DNA of 5,242 nt from an uncultured Clostridia bacterium (GTDB taxonomy: Bacteria; Bacillota; Clostridia; Oscillospirales; Ruminococcaceae), in the NCBI GenBank assembly GCA_937901465.1, contig CALGTU010000097.1, positions 1 to 5,242 of the forward strand. The letters run 5' to 3'. The notes beneath the pieces were generated by a model. The model saw only the letters and a list, made by a program, of their open reading frames with translations, ran no database searches and was not told where the DNA came from. Of this stretch, positions 1 to 5,242 are shown piece after piece. Position 1 is the first letter of the stretch; each line of letters opens with the position of its first letter. Both the position numbers and the translations under genes were made by a program.

Positions 1-551
1 GGGACAACGAAAAATTCAAGAAACTTTTAACAAGATTTGCTTTACCCGAAAAGAAGAAAATCAAGCAGTTTTCAAAGGGTATGAAGATGAAGCTTCAGAT
101 TGCTACTGCCCTTTCACACGATGCAAAGATTCTTATCATGGACGAAGCAACAACAGGTCTTGACCCTGTTGTAAGAAACGAAATTCTCGATATTTTCAGA
201 GAATATTTACAGGACGGCGAAAGAAGCATCCTTATGTCATCACACATAACATCTGACCTTGAAAAAATTGCGGACTGTGTTACTTTCATTGACAAAGGAA
301 AAATTCTTTTAAGCGGATACAAGGATGATATTCTCGATACTCACGGGCTTTTAAAATGCTCGAAGGCAGATTATGAAAATATAGATAAAGAAGATATTAT
401 CAGTGCAAGAATAACAGATTTCGGCGTTGACGCTATGGTATCGGACAGAGAAATGTGTAACAAGAAATATTCAGGCGCTATTATAGATAAAACTACTCTT
501 GAAGAAATTATGCTGTTTTATGTAAACAGAGATAAGAAGGAGTGGAACTGA
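1..551 (+). CDS. ABC transporter ATP-binding protein, ABC-2 exporter type (5' partial)
   Basis: This is the nucleotide-binding subunit of an ABC-2 type transporter; it hydrolyses ATP on the cytoplasmic face to drive the two permeases encoded next. The frame is open to the left edge (first full codon at 3), leaving 182 visible residues. Visible in order are a signature motif FSKGM (residues 23-27, in place of LSGGQ), Walker B ILIMDEAT (43-50), the D-loop GLDP (52-55), the H-loop histidine in LMSSH (residue 81), and a C-terminal tail ending in an LEEIMLFYV-type segment common in YtrB-like ATPases. Walker A and the Q-loop lie off the window; relatives are commonly near 290 residues, so about 100 are missing (family knowledge). 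The ATG at 81 sits inside the signature motif and cannot be the start. Its TGA overlaps the next ATG by one base, which suggests translational coupling. The substrate is unknown. Confidence 0.95.
   Translation, partial: DNEKFKKLLTRFALPEKKKIKQFSKGMKMKLQIATALSHDAKILIMDEATTGLDPVVRNEILDIFREYLQDGERSILMSSHITSDLEKIADCVTFIDKGKILLSGYKDDILDTHGLLKCSKADYENIDKEDIISARITDFGVDAMVSDREMCNKKYSGAIIDKTTLEEIMLFYVNRDKKEWN
537..542 (+). promoter_or_regulatory. Ribosome binding site that fixes the start of permease 1
   Basis: AAGGAG lies 8 nt before the ATG at 551. A GTG at 542 in the same frame uses the last base of this site and has no Shine-Dalgarno of its own, so ATG 551 is preferred. The site lies inside the end of the ATPase gene. 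Confidence 0.85.
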
Positions 552-1297
552 TGAACGAAAAGAAATCCGTATCGATAAAAGGGCTTGTTTTCAGAGAATT
601 TTTTCTCGGAAGAAAATCATATGCTTCGCTTCTGATTATGGCTGTTGTAGTTCCTTTTATGTTTATGCTCTTTATGCTCAGCGCAAAATTCGGAAATTTA
701 AGGCTTATGGAAGAAATTGACGAGATAATTGAAACAATTTATATTATGTCGCTTTATATGCCTGCAGTTATTTTCTCTTCTGCTATTTATGGTATTCTCG
801 ACGCTGTTTCAGCTGATTTCAATACAAAATGGAACGGATATATGTTTTCAACTCCTGTTAAAACAAAAAAATTCATCGGAATAAAATTCGGAATAATCAC
901 TTGTTTTACAATATTTTCTGTTATTATGTCAATTCTTTCGGCATTTATTTTTGCGACTGTTGCAGGAAAATCCATCACTTCTGATGATATTTCGATAATA
1001 ATGTGTATTGTTGCTTTATGTGATTTCGCTTTCGTATTCTACATAGTTTTGGCATATGCGCTCGGAATGAACAAAGCGACATCTATTTTTTCATTTGCGG
1101 TAGTGGCGTGTATTTTAGGCGCTCTTTTCTCATTCATAAAATTTGCTGATGAACACATGGTTGTCGATAATCCGTTTGAACTTCTTATTTTAGAAAACGC
1201 AAGAATGATTGCTCCTTTTACACCCGTTATAATAATTGCAACAATTATCATCGGATATATCCTCTGTGTTAAATTCTCGAAAAGGAGGGAAAGATAG
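551..1297 (+). CDS. ABC-2 type transporter permease, first subunit
   Basis: This is a predicted integral membrane subunit of the exporter whose ATPase is encoded just upstream (248 residues). Hydrophobic segments fall near residues 24-45, 63-83, 110-137, 148-171, 177-197 and 222-241, giving the six-helix plan usual for ABC-2 permeases. A basic tail (KFSKRRER) probably lies in the cytoplasm. The loop at about 88-112 (DFNTKWNGYMFSTPVKTKKF) follows the family pattern of an acidic/aromatic turn, then a small-residue-Pro-x-x-x-K-K stretch before helix 3, probably the coupling region with the ATPase. The start is set by AAGGAG at 537-542; its ATG overlaps the ATPase stop by one base, and its stop abuts the next gene's ATG. 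Relatives are mostly annotated only as ABC-2 transporter permease, so the transported molecule cannot be named. Confidence 0.85.
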   Translation: MNEKKSVSIKGLVFREFFLGRKSYASLLIMAVVVPFMFMLFMLSAKFGNLRLMEEIDEIIETIYIMSLYMPAVIFSSAIYGILDAVSADFNTKWNGYMFSTPVKTKKFIGIKFGIITCFTIFSVIMSILSAFIFATVAGKSITSDDISIIMCIVALCDFAFVFYIVLAYALGMNKATSIFSFAVVACILGALFSFIKFADEHMVVDNPFELLILENARMIAPFTPVIIIATIIIGYILCVKFSKRRER

Positions 1298-2047
1298 ATG
1301 CTTGGTCTTTTATATAAGGAATTTATAATTTCAAAAAGAAGTCTGATAATGTCCTTGATTATATATCTCTTTTCAATCGCTGTTGTCTGCCTCACTCTTT
1401 GCATCTCTCTTTTTGCGGCTAACGGAGAAACGCCTGAAGACTGGTCGGTTTCTGTTACTATGATGAGCGGTATACTTACCCTCATACTTTTCGGTGCAAT
1501 AAATTCTTATTACAATAATCTTTTTATATCAGACGAAAAAAGAGTATGGGCGAACTTTTCGATATCCCTCCCTACATCTGTAAAAGGACAGGTTAAGGCA
1601 AAGTATATCTATTTATTCTTGATAAATTCTATCGCTCTTTTTATCACAAGTATCCCCGATGCTGTTATAGGTTATATAAGCGGTGAATTTTCAGGAGTAG
1701 GCTCACTTATCGGTCAGATGATTTTTATGTTTCTTATCTTCAAATACTCGATAGAAATTCCGTTTACGCTCCGTTTCGGAACAAAGGCGGGAAGTTATAT
1801 AATGACAGCAGGATATATAGTTTTATCGTTTGGTTTGATTATATATGGCCTTTTCGGAGATATATCATTTTTTATGGAAAATGAATTTATGGATGTGTTT
1901 GTAAAAACTATCGAATTCCTCACATCAGATACTGCATCCATAATAGGCTTAGGTATTTTTTCGTGGGTTGTTCTTATACTTTACATAGTATCCTATAAAA
2001 TTTCCTGCAAGGTCTATAAGAAGGGAGTTGAAACTTATGAGCAGTGA
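1298..2047 (+). CDS. ABC-2 type transporter permease, second subunit
   Basis: This is a second predicted membrane subunit (249 residues) and a likely heterodimer partner of permease 1. Hydrophobic stretches lie near residues 17-40, 54-73, 104-126, 137-158, 165-187 and 213-234. The segment SDEKRVWANFSISLPTSVKG (about 78-97) is the characteristic loop of the ABC2_membrane_5-like group (acidic cluster, Trp, then S-x-P), placed before helix 3 exactly as in permease 1. This suggests an ancient duplication, although the two sequences have diverged widely. The ATG directly follows the upstream TAG, with an AAAGGAGGG Shine-Dalgarno at 1281-1289, 8 nt before the start. The gene ends with TGA at 2045-2047, 11 bases into the next gene. 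Substrate is unknown; multidrug, lantibiotic or peptide export are all possible for this family. Confidence 0.85.
   Translation: MLGLLYKEFIISKRSLIMSLIIYLFSIAVVCLTLCISLFAANGETPEDWSVSVTMMSGILTLILFGAINSYYNNLFISDEKRVWANFSISLPTSVKGQVKAKYIYLFLINSIALFITSIPDAVIGYISGEFSGVGSLIGQMIFMFLIFKYSIEIPFTLRFGTKAGSYIMTAGYIVLSFGLIIYGLFGDISFFMENEFMDVFVKTIEFLTSDTASIIGLGIFSWVVLILYIVSYKISCKVYKKGVETYEQ
2023..2027 (+). promoter_or_regulatory. Ribosome binding site that fixes the start of the CPBP protein
   Basis: GGGAG (within AAGGGAG) lies 9 nt before ATG 2037. The in-frame TTG at 2028 directly touches this site and is too close to be used, so ATG 2037 is taken as the start. Confidence 0.8.
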
Positions 2048-2933
2048 TAAAAAACTCACCTTAAAAAGAATAATCATATTCATTCTGATTGCTTTTGTTC
2101 CGCTTATAATTATCGTTGCGGTAGTAAATGCTTTTTTCGATGAGCCTATGTATGTAAGCGAAACACCGGAGGCCCTTGCTGCTTCACAGCTTTTAGGCTT
2201 TATCGGTATGATGACTCCCACTATTGCAAATATCATAACAAGAATAATAACAAAAGAAGGATTTAAAAATTCATATCTTAAAATAAACCTTAAGGGTAAT
2301 ATAAAATACTATGTCTTGTCTGTTGTTGTTCCTTTAATATATGTTATAGCAACCATGTGCATTTCTTTTATGACATACAGCAAGGAATTTACCCTTTCTG
2401 AAATGGTGGATTTCAGCAATATCCCTATTACAATAGGCGGAACATTGCTTTCGTTATCTGCGATATTCTATTTTTTCATTCCGTTTTTCGGCGAAGAATT
2501 CGGATGGCGTGCATATCTTACTCCGAAACTAACAGAACTTATGCCCGAGCCCGTTGCTGTTTTTGTGAGCGGAATTATATGGGGATTATGGCACGCTCCC
2601 CTTACCTGCGTAGGACATAATTTCGGCGTTGATTATCCTTTCTTCCCCTTCCTCGGAATTCTTATGATGTGTATTATGTGTGTTTGTATGAGTTCTTTCC
2701 TTACTCTTCTTACAAAGAGAACAGGCTCTGTTTTCCCTGCTGCACTCGCACACGGTGCTAATAATCAGCTTACGGGAGTTATAATCTCTTTTCTGGCGAC
2801 AGAAAAATTCTTAGAAAGATTTTCATCAGAAAACAACATAATCGTTATTGAAATTCTTCCGATAGCGATAGTTGGTATAATCTCTTACATAATACTGATA
2901 ATAGACTATATGAAAAAGAAAAAAGAAGCATAA
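2037..2933 (+). CDS. CPBP family intramembrane metalloprotease (CAAX protease / Abi)
   Basis: This is a predicted polytopic membrane protein of 298 residues, in the family of type II CAAX prenyl proteases and bacteriocin self-immunity proteins (PF02517-like). All three family motifs are present: EEFGWR (E153, E154, R158; the EExxxR motif), WGLWHAP (H186; the F/WxxxH motif) and HGANN (H239, N243; HxxxN). These supply the glutamate and histidine residues thought to form the metal-dependent active site, so it should be catalytically competent. Hydrophobic stretches occur near residues 12-32, 51-70, 90-114, 132-150, 172-186, 203-225, 230-250 and 268-290, followed by a lysine-rich end. It overlaps permease 2 by 11 bases, is the last gene of the operon, and is followed by a strong terminator. 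Its coupling to an exporter suggests a role in maturation, immunity or protection tied to that exporter's substrate; this is inference. No prenylation substrate is expected in a bacterium. Confidence 0.9.
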   Translation: MSSDKKLTLKRIIIFILIAFVPLIIIVAVVNAFFDEPMYVSETPEALAASQLLGFIGMMTPTIANIITRIITKEGFKNSYLKINLKGNIKYYVLSVVVPLIYVIATMCISFMTYSKEFTLSEMVDFSNIPITIGGTLLSLSAIFYFFIPFFGEEFGWRAYLTPKLTELMPEPVAVFVSGIIWGLWHAPLTCVGHNFGVDYPFFPFLGILMMCIMCVCMSSFLTLLTKRTGSVFPAALAHGANNQLTGVIISFLATEKFLERFSSENNIIVIEILPIAIVGIISYIILIIDYMKKKKEA

Positions 2934-2938
2934 GATAA

Positions 2939-2974
2939 AAACCTTCCGTAAAATTTGCGGAAGGTTTGTTTTTT
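2939..2974 (+). terminator. Rho-independent terminator of the ABC/CPBP operon
   Basis: A perfect 10-bp stem AAACCTTCCG / CGGAAGGTTT (2939-2948 with 2958-2967) has a 9-nt loop that can close further through A-T pairs. A T-rich tail (GTTTTTT, 2968-2974) follows. It starts 6 bases after the CPBP stop codon. Confidence 0.93.
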
Positions 2975-2977
2975 CTA

Positions 2978-3006
2978 TTGAAATGAATTAAAAAATATGG
3001 TAGAAT
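2978..3006 (+). promoter_or_regulatory. Housekeeping sigma promoter with extended -10
   Basis: A -35 box TTGAAA (2978-2983) is followed by a 17-nt spacer and a -10 box TAGAAT (3001-3006). A TGG precedes the -10 (2998-3000), matching the TGn extended -10 element. Transcription should begin near 3012-3014, leaving a leader of about 28 nt before the dehydratase start. It lies just after the upstream terminator, so the next gene has its own transcription unit. Confidence 0.75.
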
Positions 3007-3025
3007 TTTCTAAACAATATTTATG

Positions 3026-3032
3026 AAAGGGG
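3026..3032 (+). promoter_or_regulatory. Ribosome binding site that fixes the start of the SDR gene
   Basis: AAAGGGG lies 8 nt before ATG 3041. The in-frame ATG at 3023 overlaps this site and has no Shine-Dalgarno before it. Starting at 3041 also places the nucleotide-binding loop at residue 7, the usual position for a Rossmann protein. Confidence 0.85.
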
Positions 3033-3040
3033 CAAAACTA

Positions 3041-4057
3041 ATGAAGGCATTATTCATAGGCGGAACAGGCACTATAAGCATGGCGATAACAAGAAAACTC
3101 GCAGAACAAGGTCACGAACTCTATTTAATCAACAGAGGAAACAGAAACGAAGACCTCCCCGAAGGAGTAAAAGTTATTACTGCAGACATCAACAACGAAA
3201 CAGATGTTGCAGAAAAAATAAAGGATTTATCCTTTGATGTTGTATGCGATTTTATCGGATTTGTAAAATCTCAGCTTGAAAGAGATTATCGTCTTTTCAA
3301 CGGAAAGACAAGACAGTTTATGTATATCAGTTCGGCATCGGCATATCAGAAGCCTCTTTCGGATTACAGAATAAACGAGGGCACTCCCCTTTCTAATCCT
3401 TATTGGGAATATTCGAGAAACAAGATTGAATGTGAAGAATATCTTATGAAGATGTATCGTGAAAACGGATTTCCGATAACTATTATAAGACCCAGTCACA
3501 CTTATGATGAGCGTTCTGTTCCTTTGGGAGTTCACGGAAACAAGGGCAGTTGGCAGGTTGTAAAAAGAATCATGGAAGGAAAGCCCGTTATCATTCACGG
3601 AGACGGAACTTCTTTATGGACAATGACTCACAACTCTGACTTCGCAAAGGCTTTCATAGGTCTTATGGGAAATATCCACGCTATCGGAGAGTCTTTCCAG
3701 ATTACAACAGACGAAACTTTAACCTGGAATCAGATATACACCGCTATTGCCGATTCTTTAGGCGTTAAACTTAATGCATATTATGTTCCGTCATCATTCC
3801 TTGCTGATGTAAGCGATTATGACTTTACAGGTTCTCTTATCGGGGACAAGGCGAATTCTGTTGTATTTGATAACAGCAAACTTAAAAAAGCCGTTCCTGA
3901 TTTTTGCCCTGAAATGAGATTTGATATAGGAATAAAGAAAACAATAGATTATATTCTTTCACACAAGGAACTTCAGATTGAAGATGAAGAATTTGATGCT
4001 TGGTGTGATAAGGTAATAAATGCTCTCGAAAACGCAAAGAAAGAAATAAGAGGATAA
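3041..4057 (+). CDS. NAD(P)-dependent SDR family epimerase/dehydratase-like protein
   Basis: This is a predicted soluble cytoplasmic oxidoreductase or nucleotide-sugar epimerase/dehydratase of the extended/atypical SDR type (338 residues, a normal length). It opens with a beta-strand and the dinucleotide-binding loop GGTGTIS (residues 7-13), where serine replaces the usual last glycine. NRGNR at 31-35 is at the end of beta2, where basic residues often favour NADP; this is weak evidence. The catalytic set is visible as SSAS (97-100) and YSRNK (Y124, K128; YxxxK). RPSHTYDERS (150-159) corresponds to the RP-x-x-x-Y/F-G substrate region of epimerases, and HGDGTSLWTMTHNSD (186-200) to the HGDGxxxxxxxHVxD element of the same superfamily. 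It is a single-gene unit between its own promoter and a terminator, so its neighbours do not reveal its substrate. Many database relatives are named NAD-dependent epimerase/dehydratase without biochemical proof. Confidence 0.88.
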   Translation: MKALFIGGTGTISMAITRKLAEQGHELYLINRGNRNEDLPEGVKVITADINNETDVAEKIKDLSFDVVCDFIGFVKSQLERDYRLFNGKTRQFMYISSASAYQKPLSDYRINEGTPLSNPYWEYSRNKIECEEYLMKMYRENGFPITIIRPSHTYDERSVPLGVHGNKGSWQVVKRIMEGKPVIIHGDGTSLWTMTHNSDFAKAFIGLMGNIHAIGESFQITTDETLTWNQIYTAIADSLGVKLNAYYVPSSFLADVSDYDFTGSLIGDKANSVVFDNSKLKKAVPDFCPEMRFDIGIKKTIDYILSHKELQIEDEEFDAWCDKVINALENAKKEIRG

Positions 4058-4061
4058 AATA

Positions 4062-4100
4062 AACAGTCGGATTTTTAAAATAATCCGACTGTTATTTTTT
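4062..4100. terminator. Bidirectional terminator between convergent genes
   Basis: A perfect 12-bp inverted repeat AACAGTCGGATT / AATCCGACTGTT (4062-4073 with 4082-4093) encloses an 8-nt loop. On the + strand it is followed by ATTTTTT (4094-4100), a good T tract for the SDR gene. Read on the - strand it is followed by a U-rich TATTTTAT run (4061 downwards), so it can also stop the fusion gene. The stop codon of the - strand gene (4092-4094) overlaps the outer end of the stem. Confidence 0.9.
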
Positions 4101-5242
4101 ACATTCAAGTCTTCGAAGGCGTGGTGTTATTATCTGATTTTCAGGGATAAGAGAATGGTCATATAAAACCTTAGAATGATTTTTAAGGACAGTTTCTTTT
4201 CTTACAATCTGTTTATTCTTATCAAGAGTAAGTCTGTAAACTTCGCTTACGCGGTAAAAATCATCGTCTTCTTGGATAAAACCGTAATTTTCTTCGATAA
4301 TACGATAAATATAAGGGAAACGCTTTGTTGAACGAAGTTCTCCGAAAAGTTCATCTTCGTTCTGCCATATTATAATCTGAACGGGACTGTCTGTTGTATT
4401 TTTAAATCTGTAATCGAGGTTTTTATAGGAAACACTTGTTCCTGTTCCGAATGGAACACGGCGCTTTGTATCGGGAAAAAGTGCGTCGCTGTGGTGATGC
4501 ATTTCTGTCACTTCAAGAGGACTGTTGAGAATAAGCCAGTGAATAAGATTTGCCAACTGACAAAGACCACCCGCTGTTCCTTTTCCTATCTTCCCTTTTT
4601 TAATGACAAGTCCGTCGAGATAACCTTTCTTTTCGGTAGGTTCGCCGACAAGTTTCCAGAAAGAAAATGTTTCGCCGGGGTTGATTACTATTCCGTCAAA
4701 ATTGCCGAGTGCCGCCTGAATTTCATCAACAAGCGCTCCCTCATGGTTTGACTGATACTGTCTTGCTATTGCAAGAGCGCCAGAGTTTACATCATCTGTT
4801 ATTGTCGAGCCTGCTGCGATATATGAGCCTGCACCGATTGTCAATGGAGCAATTAGGTTGACACCTGTGCCGATAAATGCATCATCTGCTATCTTACACT
4901 CGGTTACCTTTTTACCATCATAATTTACTGTACGAACGCCTGTGCCGATTGTTACTCTTTGTCCGATTTCGGTATCAATTATTGTCGAATGCTCGTGAAC
5001 GGTAGAGCCAACTCCGAGAGTCGTTGAGCGAAGCTTAGAATAAGAGAGCACTCTTGAGCGCATAAGAAGGTGGCACGAGCTGTCGATGTGACAATATGGC
5101 CCAACCTCTACCTCTTTTTCGATTGTTGATGCATATACATAGCTACTGTCGATTACACAGCCCTCACAAACGATAGAGCCAGAAATTACAGTATTAGGAC
5201 CGATAAGACAGCCCTTTCCTATGGTGGTGTGTCCACAAATTT
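4092..5242 (-). CDS. GlmU-like hexapeptide-repeat domain fused to a VanW domain (5' partial)
   Basis: One frame without stops runs from the right edge to TAA at 4092-4094, giving 382 visible residues; the start is off the window. Residues 1 to about 160 are imperfect hexapeptide repeats (for example TTIGKG, VTIGTG, LTIGAG) forming a left-handed beta-helix. They match the GlmU acetyltransferase region, with TVNYDGKK, DDAFIGTG, IAPLTIGAGSYIAAGSTIT and GALAIAR (about 104-160) aligning well. Residues about 171-304 are a full VanW domain: DGIVINPGETFSFWKLVG, a TAGGLCQLANLIHW core (C227), EMHHHSD (248-250 His) and KNTTDSPVQI. A tail of about 78 residues follows, as in free-standing VanW proteins. 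The VanW domain lacks its usual N-terminal part of about 70 residues, which the helix replaces. No signal peptide or membrane helix is visible. The ATG at 5063 lies inside the repeats with no ribosome site, so it is not the start. VanW, an accessory gene of vanB-type glycopeptide resistance clusters, has no settled biochemical function; an envelope or amino-sugar role is inferred. Confidence 0.85.
   Translation of the reverse strand, partial: ICGHTTIGKGCLIGPNTVISGSIVCEGCVIDSSYVYASTIEKEVEVGPYCHIDSSCHLLMRSRVLSYSKLRSTTLGVGSTVHEHSTIIDTEIGQRVTIGTGVRTVNYDGKKVTECKIADDAFIGTGVNLIAPLTIGAGSYIAAGSTITDDVNSGALAIARQYQSNHEGALVDEIQAALGNFDGIVINPGETFSFWKLVGEPTEKKGYLDGLVIKKGKIGKGTAGGLCQLANLIHWLILNSPLEVTEMHHHSDALFPDTKRRVPFGTGTSVSYKNLDYRFKNTTDSPVQIIIWQNEDELFGELRSTKRFPYIYRIIEENYGFIQEDDDFYRVSEVYRLTLDKNKQIVRKETVLKNHSKVLYDHSLIPENQIITPRLRRLECKK

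Noticed and set aside
542..550. GTG at 542 as the start of permease 1
   Set aside because: It overlaps the AAGGAG ribosome site that serves ATG 551 and has no site of its own.
1039..1485. 148-codon open frame on the - strand across the permease genes
   Set aside because: It is antisense to two well-supported membrane proteins, has no recognisable motif, and spans their junction; it is a shadow frame.
2028..2036. TTG at 2028 as the start of the CPBP protein
   Set aside because: It touches the GGGAG ribosome site; ATG 2037 has proper spacing of 9 nt.
3023..3040. ATG at 3023 as the start of the SDR protein
   Set aside because: It overlaps the AAAGGGG site and would add six residues before a Rossmann strand that normally begins at the N-terminus.
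3227..3598. 123-codon open frame on the - strand inside the SDR gene
   Set aside because: It is antisense to the conserved catalytic region of the SDR gene and has no motif or ribosome site that I can see.
4491..4751. 86-codon open frame on the + strand inside the VanW region
   Set aside because: It is antisense to the most conserved part of the VanW domain and shows no family features.
4728..4763. The GlmU/VanW join as a simple frameshift or assembly error
   Set aside because: It cannot be excluded without reads, but the frame is intact, no stop or duplication is visible, and the join falls at a domain boundary, so it is kept as a finding rather than dismissed.
5061..5063. ATG at 5063 as the start of the VanW fusion gene
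   Set aside because: The same frame continues upstream with hexapeptide repeats to the window edge, and no Shine-Dalgarno precedes this ATG on the - strand.

Overview
The window is AT-rich (roughly one third to 45% G+C by hand count, depending on region). It has strong AAGGAG-type Shine-Dalgarno sites, frequent AGA arginine codons, short intergenic gaps and hairpin/T-tract terminators. Together with the protein families present (an ABC-2 exporter with a CPBP protease, and a VanW domain), this points to a low-GC Firmicute, most likely an uncultured clostridial gut-type bacterium. Nothing here fixes the genus.

Region 1 (1-2974, + strand) is a tight operon cut by the left edge. It holds the C-terminal part of an ABC ATPase, two six-helix ABC-2 type permeases, and a CPBP-family (CAAX protease/bacteriocin self-immunity, Abi) membrane protein. 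Each downstream start overlaps or abuts the preceding stop, so the four are probably translationally coupled and made together. A perfect 10-bp hairpin with a T tract ends the unit. The likely output is a small membrane exporter or self-protection module. Its substrate cannot be read from the sequence.

Region 2 (2978-4100, + strand) is a single-gene unit. An extended -10 promoter with a 17-nt spacer drives an NAD(P)-dependent SDR/epimerase-like protein of 338 residues. It ends at a 12-bp hairpin shared with the convergent gene.

Region 3 (4092 to the right edge, - strand) is the most unusual part. One uninterrupted reading frame joins a GlmU-like left-handed beta-helix (hexapeptide repeat acyltransferase fold) to a complete VanW domain. 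The frame is still open at the right edge, so the N-terminus is missing. The helix aligns without gaps to the GlmU acetyltransferase core, but most positions known to bind substrate or catalyse in E. coli GlmU are changed. It therefore looks like a repurposed paralogue rather than the housekeeping enzyme. The fusion is the best candidate for an undescribed architecture in this window; its likely theme is cell envelope or amino-sugar metabolism, which is inference only.
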